Shown here: one piece after another, positions 29,903 through 41,666 of the stretch
Numbering within the stretch: position 1 is the first letter of the stretch
Layout: each line of letters starts with the position of its first letter
Source of the DNA: Agelas oroides
Lineage: Eukaryota; Porifera; Demospongiae; Agelasida; Agelasidae
NCBI GenBank assembly: GCA_949130485.1
Contig: OX422205.1
Span: forward strand, 2,338,415 to 2,402,414
Reading direction: 5' to 3'
Length of the DNA stretch: 64,000 bases
Made by a program: the position numbers and the translations under genes
Notes under the pieces: model-generated
Database searches by the model: none
What the model saw: the letters and a program-made list of their open reading frames with translations, nothing else
What the model was told of the DNA's origin: nothing

Positions 29903-30424
29903 TTAGCCTATCGTCTGCAAGACTAATGGTATTGTTTCAGTCCAATACTCATACTTTTTAATCTTCCTCTTTACTGGATTCCATGGCTCACTGTATGCAC
30001 CGTCATACCACTGAACTTCAATGTTTGCTTCGGTGACATGGAGGACTTTGCCGATCTGTGGCTACTCTTCATTTTGTGCCAGGTGTACTACGACCTGATT
30101 ACCAGCTTCAATTTCAAGTTCAGTGCTGTGAGATGAACATTGTGGTTGTTTTTCTGTGCTCAAGTATCTCAAGATATTGTTGTCATTACAGAAGTTGAAA
30201 TCATGGGATCTTGATCTTAATTTCAACTGACGCTAGCTTTTGCAACTGGTCATGGAGGACATAGGTTTCTGGATCATGGGAAAGCACCCGAGAAGCAATT
30301 CGACGGATGGTAGATTCTAATTGCAACATCCTTTCTGGATCTACAGCAGATTTATGTGTCACTCGAGCCCCTCCTAAAGTCTCATACGTCTTCCTCGTGG
30401 ACTTAATTATTGCTCTTTTCCCTC
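29903..30424 (-). pseudogene. Unknown protein with Tudor/chromo-like barrel
   Basis: After TATACAG the frame reads GGKRAIIKSTRKTYETLGG.., a helical stretch RMLQLESTIRRIASRVLSHD, and LQKLASVEIKIKIP then stop. A one-base shift continues SRSHDFNFCNDNNILRYL.. to ELEIEAGNQVVVHLAQNEE, an in-frame TAG, then IGKVLHVTEANIEVQWYDGA and WNPVKRK, stop at 29903. The block G..V.VHL......IGKV..V....I.V.WYDG resembles a small SH3-like/Tudor barrel (structural inference). Two breaks in 520 bp. Confidence 0.42.
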
Positions 30425-30439
30425 CTGTATAAACCTATT

Positions 30440-32237
30440 GAACAAAAAGTAGTTGTGTTGATGATAGGCCTTGCAAGCTGCATACATATACGTATAGTCA
30501 CTGAACCACATCTCCCTGAACAAATGCAGGTCTAGTGGGGGTGAATATAAAAAGCCACCTGATTCACTTTTGTATGAAGTTTATAGAAAATCTGCTGTTA
30601 GCTACTTCGATCCAATCAATGTTCTTCAAAGCACATCTGTACAAAACGTTGTGGTCCATGTTTGCGGTGATGATACAGTAGGCTCTTTTCAACATCCCAC
30701 TGGAATTGCAGTCAGCCAGAACATACGCATGAGCCACAATTCAGAGCATAGTACTGTTTTGTACAATGGAGATTGTTGAAGTAAACAGATTCTGACGGTA
30801 TAGAGAATTCTTCCCTCAATTAGGCTTGATCTTGAACCCCCTTCCACACTGTACTTTGCTCATTTTGCTCAACAGAATTTCTGATAGCAACAAAACTGAA
30901 CAAAACTGGCAAGAATGGTGACTAACAAACTCAGAGATACGTAGAAGTTTCGAAAAGTGGTGACTAACAAACTGGTTGTCTGCTTGTTGCCAACATTGGC
31001 AATTGTTTGTCTCAATTGATGTTGCCAGAATTTTCAAGAATTGTACTGTACTACCAGCAGTTCATGACAAATTTGGCAAAATGTTACCAGACACAAAGTT
31101 ACCAAAAATGGTCATATGTGTACAGAATCCTTACCAATGCTTCCAGGAATTTTTTAGGAAGCACAGTTGTCATTTAGTCACCACAAACTTGTAAGTGTGA
31201 CTGCTAAGCTACACCCATTTCTTACCGCAGCATTCCTTGGAGGATGAGCCTGCATGGCTATGGCTGGTGGCTGTTAAGACGTAAGACTTTTACTTGAGGC
31301 CAGCATTAAGCAAATTTTATGCCTACCCATGCAAAAAGTTGTACGCGAACTCACGAAGAGTTCAGAAATTTGGAAAGTACCACAAATTCTCACAGATTTG
31401 CCCGTCTCAGCGTGTAAATGCATAGTATTGCGTAAATACACATACTCAGGACCCTTTGTAAAATTTCACGATATATTGTTTTTTTCATGCACTTTCTTTG
31501 CTACTAATAAGTATAATACCTGCAGAAAAAACAAGACATGAAAGAGGAGTCTATAGCTAGGCCTATACTTAGCACTCAATCAGCTGAAGTATAATTAAAA
31601 CTTGTGTATTGGTTTGATGTAAGTACAGATAGAATATATCCTCTTAGTCAGAGTTGTGCAGTACTTTTCGCTTGGCTGCACCATGCAATAACATTCCAAG
31701 TACAGACATCACCGTAGAGAAAACTGGCTGTCATTGTTGTGTTCTTACCAGACACCGGACCTGCAAGTTTCTCCCCCTTTGTATAGAATTTTTACACTAA
31801 TTTCATATACAACCAAATTTGATTATGGAAGTTTTTCGCATTGCAGAAATTTCATCACTTTTTTCCATGCATAACAATTCGATTTGGGACTAAAGTGTGC
31901 AATTCAGAATGATATTGTACAAGTTTCCATTCAACCATCAGCTAGTTGACATAATGTGTATAGTGACCTGATGCTTTGGAGCTGATTCTATAGAGCAAAA
32001 CAACTGCTCTAAGTAGATGATATCTAGATGCAATATTGTATAAAACTGAGTCTCTGTAATGTGAACGTGACAGAATGAGAATGTAGAAATGTGCAAATGT
32101 ATGAGCATGCATTATTTCTGCATAGGTACTGCTTCCGCAAACTATATGTCAACTACGTGCCAGTTTCAGTATCAACTCAGATACCTGGTAATTACTGAGA
32201 TATGCATAAACATGACACAAAATTAAACACAACACAC
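30440..32237. other. No firm gene
   Basis: Short frames only, for example 30570-30779 plus. GGTGACTAACAAACT occurs twice (30916, 30959). No domain recognised. Confidence 0.4.
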
Positions 32238-32303
32238 CTTACGAGACTTTCTTTCCATCTCTTCCTTAAAGTTCCTAATAGAGCCAATAATAACACTGTC
32301 AGT
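32238..32303 (-). CDS. Possible 22-codon exon
   Basis: TTCTTACAG is followed by TDSVIIGSIRNFKEEMERKS.. and a GTGTGT donor. Exact codon length with good splice signals. Charged helix, unassigned. A second possible minus-strand exon, 32915-32808, is Lys/Arg-rich (EKGKKRSSPNKGKN, SRRKKPPKDKN) before GTAAGC. The two are not in compatible phase as neighbours. Confidence 0.25.
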
Positions 32304-33339
32304 CTGTAAGAAGGTGATGGAAAGTGAGTTATTGTTAAGTGTTACAGGAAAAGCATTCTGTCCACACTGGAGGCAGGGGTGACTGTGAAAGCCAGAACGC
32401 AGGAATATGGAATGGAATGTGTAATAAAGTATGAAGGTTAAACTTGGTAGCATAACGCAGAGAGTCACGATTTAAGAAAAGTGCTTGTTTCTCATGCCAT
32501 ACTTGCACTCATTTGTGAAGGCTCTGAATTCATCATCGATCTGACTTGGCTTAACTAGGGAACAACCACATAACGAAATCGTACTGAAACAAAGTTGTTT
32601 AGGTTAGCCATGGCAGGCTTCTGATCTTAGCCTTGGAATAGAGCTGTGCTGCTATACTCAACACTTGAAGCCCAGGTCTATTTTGACCACAACATACGCT
32701 ATCAGGAGGTACTTGAAAAAAGGATCATGCCATCATCAGTCTCTGCCCACCATCCAAAGTGATTTGTGCAGTTCGCTGAAAGAGTAAATCTTTATCTACA
32801 AGCTTACCGTTTTTGTCTTTGGGTGGTTTCTTTCTTCTGCTCACACTTTTCTCTGCACTACAATTTTTCCCTTTGTTGGGACTGCTTCTCTTCTTGCCTT
32901 TCTCTGCATTAGCAATAAATATACCAGGAGTAGGTAGTGAAAGAACATCAGAATTGTGGTTGTATCAAGGGCACATTGAGCCGCCAAAGTACCCTAGAAA
33001 GCACCAAGGATATAAAGCAGCACTAAGAAATACATGTTGAACCAATGGGGGTAGCTTGCAACCGTCTTCCACACCTGATGTATACAAGATTATAAATACT
33101 CTGCAGTGATGCTGTCTCGTTTATTTACTGCCCTGTTGCGGCATGAGTATACATCCGAATACCTTCGTGACTCTCCTTGGAACAAAATCCACATGTATCA
33201 AGAATCACTGCAGAACATTCATACTATTCAACGACAAGTTCATCTACAAGATCTGAGCCTACCCAACGACAACTGGTATCCACAGCCATGTCAGAATCCC
33301 AGAGATCAAGCTCCTTGGAACAAAATCCACAGATTAGGT

Positions 33340-33990
33340 GGAATGGTATCCTTTCTTCACCTTTTCCTGTATCAAATGGTGTACGACAGGGTGGAGTCTT
33401 ATCCCCAATCTTGTTTACGGTTTATATTGATGAGCTTTTTGCAGCGTTTGCAAAATCTTTGTGTGGGTTGTCATTGGGAAGGGTTGTTTGTAGGATGTCT
33501 TTGCTATGCTGATGACCTTGCCCTCCTTCTGCTGGTGCACTCAGGAAAATGCTTCAGGTCTGCTCTGACTTTGCAACTGAAAGGAACTTGTCATTCAATG
33601 CTGAGAAAACTCAGCTGATATGCTTTCGTTTACATAAATCCGTTGATGTTGTTGAGTTTTGTGGGGTGCAGCTGACTTTTGTTGATACTGCTGTTCACTT
33701 GGGACACACCCTGTCCTACAATCTTTCTGACTCTGAAGATATTGAGATTAAGACAAAAGACTTTCTTAGGTGTGCTAACTGTCCTCTTTTGAATTTTGGA
33801 GTCTGTTCTGCTGCAGTGAAGTCTACGCTGCTTCAGTAATTTTGTATGTCTATTTATGGGGCTGCCTTATGGAATTTTGGTATGTCCTGAACTCCATTCA
33901 CTAGAGGTAGCATTTAACAAAGTTTTGCGTAGAATTTGGAATCTTCCCAATTGCAGTCATGGAGCATTGACTCACAAGACAGTTAGTTGA
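33340..33990 (+). mobile_element. Non-LTR retrotransposon RT fragment
   Basis: Plus strand: SNGVRQGGVLSPILFTVYID, then CYADDLALL in another frame, then FATERNLSFNAEKTQLICF and DTAVHLGHTLSYNL. Later pieces around 33840-33980 resemble the C-terminal W..NLPN segment. These are RT motifs 4 to 7 of a CR1/L2-like LINE. At least two frame changes. Truncated at the 5' side (no RT motifs 0-3) and lacking an endonuclease. Head-to-head with the DUF6589 gene's 3' end. Confidence 0.8.
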
Positions 33991-34029
33991 CATTAGCACT
34001 AAGAAAGTTAGATAGTTAGCTGACATAAC

Positions 34030-37000
34030 AGGATCCTTGAAACCTTTAGGAATAGGTTGGATAATAGCTTGATCTCTGGGACTTCGACACAGCTGATTGC
34101 GGTTGAGCAGAAGCAAATTCATCCACTATGACGTACCTGTCGACAATTTGACCAATAGCTTTACTGAAGGTCTTCCACTGCCTATCCACTGGCCATTTGG
34201 TAATGTCAGAGGGAAGGGCATTGTTTGTAGGATTTCATGGCTGCTGCAACAATGTGGCAATTTGTGACTAACTCCACAAAGTCTACTGTAGTGTTGAATC
34301 GACCAGAGACATCTGCAGCAACATTTCGGCGGTTCAACATATTGCATAGTTGTAGTAGTGTTCCACCTTCAGAATTTGACCCTCCATTGTAGAGACGCTT
34401 GAACAGTATCTGTTGAAAATGCCACAAATTAATTAAGCCACAGCTACATTAATGAGTATATATGTTGAAAGTCACACTCCTTCACACGAAAAGGAAAGAT
34501 GTCTGTTGGATATGTAAAATGATTTTTCTAAAGAAGGAGCTAAATACTAGCCTCGTTCCCAGGCCCCGCCCAGCTTTCCGTCGCTTGCAGTACGGAAAAG
34601 CGGTAGAGGGCCTGGAATAATTTATCACGTGAGTGACGTAGGGGTAGAGAGAAGGGTAGAGAGGACTTAATTGAGCGTAGGCGGATCGTCGATGTGCCCA
34701 CGCACGTAGTTGATCGATAATCAACAGTACACGTAGCCGTTTTTAGTAGGAGCCCGTTCTGGCAGTTTTTTCGAACAATAAGCGCAGAGAAAACTTGAGC
34801 AAAGCCAAGGAAAGGGCCGCCTTAGCGTTTAATAGCGCCTTGAAAGCCATTCTCCGGGGTGTATAGCGGTCAGTTTGCCAGGTAAGCGAGTAGGATAGCG
34901 TGATTTTCGAATGTACGGGTCTGTGTACGCTCACCATAGCTTTCCGTACTGCCAGGTAATGTAGCATAGTGCCGTCTAGTTCCATTCTGTAGGCCATAAA
35001 GCTATCGCAACTGAATGAATGTATTCTGTCCATGCAGCGTGGGCGAGTTCATTCGTTCGCCCACATGTAATTAAGTTCTCTCCACCTATGACGTTTCTCA
35101 CGTGATAAATTTTACCAGGCTCTCCCCTTTCCTTTCGATTTTTCGTTCGCGCGCGGGGAGAGCCTGGGAACGAGGCTAGCTAAATACTACAGTGAATGAT
35201 TATTTACATACAGACCTCAAGGTAGTTAGCTTCGGCATGCCAGTCTGCTGCAAATGGTTGGAGTCCTAGCAAGGCATCTTCCTTACAGTCAGAGGTTAGT
35301 CTAGACTCCTGACACTTTCTGCTCCTCTCCGAAGTCAACTGGTCTCCACCAAAGAGTAGCTATAGGCATCAAAATCACTAATGACAGTGATCTGATTGAT
35401 AAATGCATAATATTCAATGACTGCAAACCTTGACTGGATGTGGGCCATCATCAGATGGGATACTAGGACAATAGTTTTTCTGAAGTTCCTCCAGTATCTC
35501 AGCCATTTCATCCCTCTTGTTTTCATTTTTAGGGATCACACCAAGAGGAATCTGTATAGTGTAAACATTAAGAACAAAGAACACATAAATAATCTAGCAA
35601 TGAAAAGTGCAGTTTGCTTACAGTCTTTGACTTTTGTTCCATGGCTTTGGAGTAGTGATGAGGAATGTGCTGCACAACACACTGACGCAAGCCAGAGAAG
35701 TAAGGGAGTTTGTCCACAATTACTGTTGCGACAAGAACAATGTAGTTTGATCTGAGAGTAGTACAATCATCTACTGAAGGAACAAATGTGGTAACTGGAA
35801 GAGATTGAATGTCATCTTTGGGTTGATCATCCGATAGATCTGAAACATCAATGCGATCATGAACAACATAGGAGTGAAATAATGCAAACTCTTGACCTGA
35901 TTCCCCACACGCATGTCACGCGGACTGATATTTTTGTCAAGGTTGTCTCCGACCAGCAAGTAGTGAGGATATGATGAAGTTGAAAGAACATGTGAAAGAT
36001 TACTCTCAGTGTGGGTGTCACTGCTTGGGTTAGAAACTTGAGGTTGTGCTGGTGGACAAGGCTCTTCTTGCTGGTCTTGCGATTCACAAATCTGCAGTTG
36101 AAGGTGTGGAGCTGACAAACTATGAGGTAGTGATTCAAAATGACTACTACAACACTGATCTCTCCACTGCAGAGCTTCATGATTGTGATCAACTCTAAGT
36201 TTTCTGACTAAGCAAGTAGCTGTCATGTGGGACACAGACACACCAAGCTTTGCTAGTCTTGTGTACACCTAAAAAAAAAGCATCAGCAGAGACAGAAATC
36301 TATTAGTGCTCCTTATTAGCAATTGGTTAGCACCAAGAGCTGCTGATAAGCAGAATTCAAAGCACATTTCTAAATATTGCTGCACACGCTGGGCGCATGC
36401 ACTCTCCAAGTGAAGTGGAAAAAAATTGTCAGCAATAATGGGGGCATTTCTCCATGCACTACAAATTGAGCCAGAGGGACTTAAGACACAGAATTGAAAG
36501 ACCAAAAACAAGTAAATGTACAAACCTTCTTTGATGCATGGCCTGCATACAGCAAGGTCGAAACAACTGATTGCAGGGCACACATGTTTTTGTTGCGGGT
36601 CTTTAACAGTATGCCAGGAGCCATTCCAACAATGCTGGGTGGAGGTGAAGACTTTTTTGACCTCATCGGCTGTGCTGCTGCCTGCAGGATGGCTAGCAAG
36701 GTTGGAGCTCTTGTTCTAAGCTCTATAATGAGATCCTCCCACTTGAAGTCAGTTATCCTTTTCAGTGAGGACACACGCAGGTGCGGAGGGCACTGGCTTG
36801 AGTAGACAAAGTGAGCCACACTCAACTCTGATGATCTGGAGAATAAAATATACAGGTCACAGTATAGTGCTAAACATGTCCTACTGACTTGGTAAATTTA
36901 TCTTTGCCTTTAGTTTAGAAGTTCTTGCAGTGTAGCTTCTTTCAAGGCTGGTGTCCTCAGACACATACGGGATGTATAACTCATTTGGTGGTATCTAGCT

Positions 37001-37215
37001 GACTTCACAATCTGCTTGTATGGTGAGCTGAGAATGTAGTTTCTTGGTTTCCGCCCAGCTTTCATGTAAAAGATATTGTGATGCTAGGCATCATTAGCAG
37101 TGCTTTATATTATACAGCTAAATACTCACCTTTAGGACACTTGGTGGTGTTGCTTGGTGCTGTTGGCTTGTTCCTGTCTCTGGTGTTGCTGTCAAACGGC
37201 GATAGCTTGCAAGGT
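34030..37215 (-). pseudogene. DUF6589-domain gene, multi-exon
   Basis: Exons on the minus strand: about 37215-37130 (Pro/Thr/Asn linker ending CPK); from 37058 (AGRKPRNYI..YKQIVKSARY); 36835-36526 (VSSLKRITDFKWEDLIIELR.., APTLLAIL, LYAGHASKK); 36268-35622 (VYTRLAKLGVSVSH.., DNLDKNISPRDMR, FH.Y..HDRIDVSDLSDDQP, VTTFVPS); 35551-35429 (IPLGVIPKNENKRDEMAEIL); 35359-35216 (LFGGDQLTSERSR, LQPFAADWHAEANYLE); from 34409 (ILFKRLYNGGSNSEGGTLLQ, LNRRNVAADVSG). The W..d...E...AP.L / GH.s / D..D...RDMR / FGGDQLT.ER / aDWH / RLY..S...GTL.QL..L.NRRNV series is DUF6589, a metazoan family of unknown function. Breaks: a missing base near 35880 and a shift near 34207. A 631-bp MITE fills most of the last intron. 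Most exon phases agree. Confidence 0.78.
34548..35178. mobile_element. MITE with 9-bp target duplication (copy C)
   Basis: Ends TAGCCTCGTTCCCAGGCC and CCTGGGAACGAGGCTA. Perfect duplication GCTAAATAC (34539-34547, 35179-35187). Subterminal TATCACGTGA/TCACGTGATA also pairs. Length 631 bp. An opposite-oriented copy is at 59358-59989. It carries a 96-codon minus-strand ATG frame (35033-34743) shared with that copy. Located in the DUF6589 intron. Confidence 0.92.
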
Positions 37216-37564
37216 ATGCAGCAGGGCAAGTAGCTGGCTGGAGCTCACGTCTAGCTCACTTAGGGTCTGGAGCTCCAATGTCAGACATCGGAAGAGATCT
37301 TTTGGATGTTTTTCCGGCTGATAGACCGAACCTTGGATGTTTGGGTGTGCTACCAAGGTTCTCTGCCACTGTACCCCCAGGATTTTGCCCCAATGATAGC
37401 ACATTTAGTAATAGATATATGACACGGTCATATATCAATGATTTAGTCCAGTCCAAAACTCAGTCCAAAAATCAGTCCATAGTCCAGTCCAGAGTCCAGG
37501 TTTTACACCAACCCCATTTTCAGTAGGTTTTTCCGGCTGGTCACGAGACTAGTGTATGACAACC

Positions 37565-38250
37565 GAGAGTGCTGACTATTGCATGCTCGTTAATGAGGGT
37601 TTAAAGGGCTAAATAGTGTCCTATTTCTATGTTCATACGATTTATACTGCACTTGTGGTACACTCTTATGAGAGTGCTGACTATTGCATGCTCGTTAATG
37701 AGTGGGCGTGGTCAAGGTTACGAGTCTGCTTGCTAAGGCTGGAAGTGGACTTGGGCTCAGTTTTGGAGTCAGAGCTTGGACAGAAATGAAGATACGGTGC
37801 GTTAAAGGCATGTATAGGCTAAAACTAGTCTCAGGTGAAAATAATTCAGGGTTTAAAGGGCTAATTAGCCTAAACTTTGTTGACCATAACCCAGCAATCT
37901 CCTGATACACCATCAATCACAGGGACAGTACGACCATGATGCTAGAATGTATGGAGATTTTGTACTCCTCCTGATAAACACCATTATAACTTGTGATAAC
38001 AGTAGCTGTTGCCGCTCTTTTTGCATGCATTGACCACAGCAGAATGTTCTAAGCGCTTCAGACGTTGCACAACGTTTCGGCTAGCATGCAAGAGTCCCAG
38101 TTATAATCGCTACAACTGCCCTCGCATTTACCTCACATTAGAGTCAGCGTCAGAGATAACTTACTTTGCTTGAATAGCCGCTATTCACGAAATAGTGTCC
38201 TATTTCTATGTTCATGCAATTTATACTGCACTTGTGGTACACTCTTATGT
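37565..38250. repeat. Interleaved direct repeats
   Basis: A 33-bp unit (GAGAGTGCTGACTATTGCAT..) occurs at 37565 and 37670. A 60-bp unit (AAATAGTGTCCTATTTCTAT..) occurs at 37611 and 38190. GGGTTTAAAGGGCTAA recurs at 37597 and 37849. The pattern indicates stepwise segmental duplication. Confidence 0.85.
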
Positions 38251-38358
38251 CAGCACTGCACAATGTGCTTAGGAAGTAGGCACTGTGTCAGGAAAAAGTG
38301 AGAAGAGGGAATTGGTGGGTTATGCACAGGAGCTACAGCAGATTGCAAAAGTCTTGCA

Positions 38359-38496
38359 ACAAGCAAGCTGAACAGTGGAAAACCACAATTGATTTACTGT
38401 GTTTGAACCAAGAGGAAGGGCATGCTGAGGCGGGAAAGATAATTAGATTCATACATAGTAAATCAATTGTGGTTTTCCACTGTTCAGTTTGCTTGT
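38359..38496. repeat. 40-bp inverted repeat (MITE-like)
   Basis: Arms 38359-38398 and 38457-38496 are reverse complements with one mismatch, around a 58-bp loop. The right arm overlaps the stop codon of the minus-strand LINE (38484-38486), so the LINE 3' end reads into the hairpin. Confidence 0.85.
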
Positions 38497-40223
38497 AGGT
38501 TACACCCAAAAGCATGCACTTTTGTATGCCGTGTACCCAGATGTAGTGCAGAATCCCAAAGTCTGGCCCAGCTCCCTCCTTTGTCCACAACCCCAACTAT
38601 GAGAGGGGCCCTCTCTCTGCATTTCTCCAATTTGCTCACCCTGTCCGCTTGCTTTACCACTCTCTTCACCTCCTGCATACTTACTTCATCACCTCCTTTC
38701 AGAACAGCATCAGTATAGTTGGTTCCAAAGTCTTTCTCCAGCTCTCTACATTCACCAACTAGACAAAGAAAGTTAGGATCATCCAGGAGTGACCTCATCG
38801 CCACGGCTGCAACACCCATGGCACCCACAGCCAGCTGCCTCTTCAAGAACCCGAGCTTCCGCACCACTATCCTAGATGTTACAGATTTTAGATCCAGGAC
38901 AGTCATAGCCGCTGTGTTTGAAAAGTGTCTGGGCCATTTCAGAGCTCTCTTTGCAAGTTCCCCAAGAAAGCTCTCAAGAAGCTCAAGAATGCCTCCAGAG
39001 ACAATCCAGTTCTCACTGCCGAAGAGAAGAATAGGCATGACACATGTCTCAATGATGGATCTTGTTGATAGGGGGCTCAGGTCTCCCTGAAAAGCACCCA
39101 GACTTCCATAGTGGAAGAAAGACTTGCGTGCTCTCCTAATATTCTCCTCCACTGACCGCAAGGCCATCATGTCTCCTCTCCACCAGTACCCTAAACACTT
39201 GGCTACATTAATTCCTGACTGGGATTTCAGAACCATCAACCTCGCACTGAGGGATCACGCCAGCACCACGACCATGACTGAACATCACAATTTCACACTT
39301 CTGAACATTTAGCTTGAGGAAGTTGTGGGCAGCAAAATCCTTTACCATCATCACCTGCCCCTCAACTGAGCCTGTACTTGTGGCAAGGGTCCTGATGTTG
39401 TCGGCATGTAGGAAGCCCCCCGCGTAGAAGTTGTTCACAGAGAGACCGAGCCCAGACTGTTCAAGCACCCTCAGCAAGGGGTCCATGACAAGCAAGAAAA
39501 GAGCAGGAGAAAGAACTGATCCCTGCTTGACACCTCTCTGTATTGGGTACGGCTCAGACAACATCCCATCATCCACCTTCACCTGACAAATGGCTCCCTC
39601 ATACCAACTCTTCATGAGCCGCCAACACTTCCCATTCACTCCCACCTCATATAACCTCTGTAACAACACCGGGTACTCAACCAAGTCAAACGCTTTTTGC
39701 AAATCGTATAGGCACATCAAGACCCGGCTACCACCCCGCAAATTACCTCCTGGGTGGCAAAGATTGCATCACCACAGGACACCCTCTTTCTGTACACTGA
39801 CTGATTGGGGTGGGGAATGGATGCTTCCAGGAATACCATCGGAAGTCTCTCAAGAACCAAGAATTCTAGCACCTTGGTCACCACTGAGGACAAGGTCACA
39901 CCTCTGTAACTTCCCACCAGCAGAGGATCTTTTCCACTCCCTTTGTAGACCGGAATGACCACTCCCCGCTTCAGGCTATCTGGCACCAACTCAAGATCGA
40001 TAACTGCATTCAAGATACCAGTCAGCCATGTGGTAACAACATCACCCCCTTCAATCAGATGCTCAGCCATCAGATTATCAGGCCCAGGGGCCTTCCTTCT
40101 CTTCAGTTTCCTGATGGCAAAACCCACTTCTTCAGCTGTGAAAGAAGCATCCAGAAGATGATCCTCCATATCCAGTGACTGCATAGCCAAGGCATCCACT
40201 GTCATTGGACAATGTGTGCGCAT
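38484..40223 (-). mobile_element. LINE reverse transcriptase (5'-truncated)
   Basis: Three overlapping frames cover one polypeptide. 40223-39717: FAIRKLKRRKAPGPDNLMAE.., LKRGVVIPVYKGSGKD..SYRGVTLSS. 39741-39208: CLYDLQKAFDLVEYPVLLQR.., QRGVKQGSVLSPALF. 39239-38484: KCLGYWW..SVEENIRRARK, ETCVMPILLFGSENW, RALKWPRHFSNTAA. This is the RT and thumb/C-terminal part of a metazoan non-LTR element. The catalytic YADD motif reads HADN, changing the first residue and the second Asp. There are only two frame changes and no internal stop in about 580 codons. No endonuclease upstream. Confidence 0.88.
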
Positions 40224-40500
40224 GCGCCGAGGGGTGTGGTCTAAACGTATTCACACAGTGGCGGCCGCAGATTGAATATGAACCCTGAACCCTGTTGAAC
40301 TTCCATGATCCCGATCGCACGAGCGATCGTTTGTTTCACAGACACAGCAAGTACCTTGCATGTACACATATAAAATAGCGAGACAGTATATAGAATGGAT
40401 AGTCTGAGGTCATGAGTTTGCCATTTAGCAGCATTCTGCGGCATTTAGCGATGTTAGCACTAAGATTATGAAGACGTTTACCCTTAGGTTCATTACGATC

Positions 40501-40594
40501 TAGTCTCGGTCCCAGACCCAAAACCGCGGATCGCTTTCACGTGCGTTATACTGGAAGCGATATACGTGCCGGATGCAAGCTGGGAATGAGACTA
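40501..40594. mobile_element. Tiny MITE, 9-bp duplication (copy I)
   Basis: TAGTCTCGGTCCCAGACC..GCTGGGAATGAGACTA, 94 bp, with an inner stem around ATCGCTTTCA/TGGAAGCGAT. Flanks ATTACGATC (40492-40500) and ATTACGAAC (40595-40603) match at 8 of 9 bases. Confidence 0.78.
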
Positions 40595-40810
40595 ATTACG
40601 AACGTGCACGGAGTGTTTGTCAATGTTGACAGATTAAGATCCAGCTGGCCTTCCAAATACTACTGGAGCTTTCCCTTTTTTTTACTCCTTTACTGCGTCT
40701 GCCTGCAGATGTGGCTTGAATAGTGATTTGTTTTCCACGACGCAGTCTTCCAAACTTTTGTGACGTAACAGATCCTCCAAAAAACCATCCAATTTTGTGA
40801 AGAGCAGAAA

Positions 40811-41660
40811 TTAGCATTGCATTTGACTTGCAGAATGAGTAGCAGTTCTATCGATGAATGTACCTGAAAATAACTGTTCATCAAGAGGGTGCTCTCTTAG
40901 CCTTCTTTTTAAATCCTCTGCTACAGAATCAATCATTTTACGTGTCTCTTCTACGTTTGGGGAGATTTTGTCAGTAGCTGGCTCTTCACTGTCCTCATAA
41001 GCACCTGCCTGAATCAAATCCCAGTGGGTACTGGTGAAGTCCATTGTGTCAAGTGATGATGGTTTTATGTTGTCTGCTAGCACTGTTTGTTTGTGAGCGT
41101 CTGTTTCTGAGTGGAGAATGAGCATCTGTTCATGTGTGTGCCTCGTAGATGAGGCACAATGGCTTTTGTCAAAATACTCAAATTGCTGCTTTGTGTTTTC
41201 ACTGATAGGGCGAAAGATGAGAGGATGAGCTGTATGAATAGGATGGTTGTGGGTGAAATCCAGCTTTAATACAGCTCTGTGGCTCAACAGGTAAGGATGT
41301 TGTTCAGCTGCTCTTTTCTGTTTCTTTGTGGGAACTTGCAATGATTAAGTGAGAGTAGATGGACACTGTTTTCTTGTCTCTCACTAAAGTACATAGAGGT
41401 TTTCTCAGTTTTGTTGCTTTTGCAGCAGCAGATTTCTGTATCTGTTTAGGTGTAAGAGCCTTTCTATGGAGTGTTGACAGTGCATCTCATGTTTACGACG
41501 TAAGCGTTTGCCTACTGGTTATGCCCTCCTCTGGACACTGTGTGTATATAAGTGCACAAGCTTGTTTCCATCATTTTCTTCAGCCAGTTGTCAATTGCTT
41601 CAGTGTTTTCAAGATTCGGATTGCTGCACTAAAAGCAAATTCTGGAACACCTTCAAATGA
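40811..41660 (-). pseudogene. Mutator-like transposase N-terminal relic
   Basis: Frames around 41660-41360 give RRKHEMHCQHSIER (like the F/YRCQHNT Cys-His block). Then 41341-40811 gives VLKLDFTHNHPIHTAHPLIF, RPISENTKQQFEYFDKSHCA, a helical tail and acidic VEETRKMIDSVAEDLKRRL. The order CQH.T / L...HNHP / R.(V/I)S..T...f..yf..g.s resembles the N-terminal zinc-binding part of MULE/SWIM-type transposases. The catalytic domain is not present. It could relate to the 9-bp-duplication MITEs (inference only). Confidence 0.5.
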
Positions 41661-41666
41661 TCTAGT

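Noticed and set aside
30816..31037. A third copy of the HWFS exon (FVSHHFSKLLRI)
   Set aside because: Only a few residues match and there is no donor at the conserved position; it arises from a GGTGACTAACAAACT direct repeat.
34482..34724. 80-codon minus frame inside MITE copy C
   Set aside because: It crosses the element boundary and is not kept in copy D.
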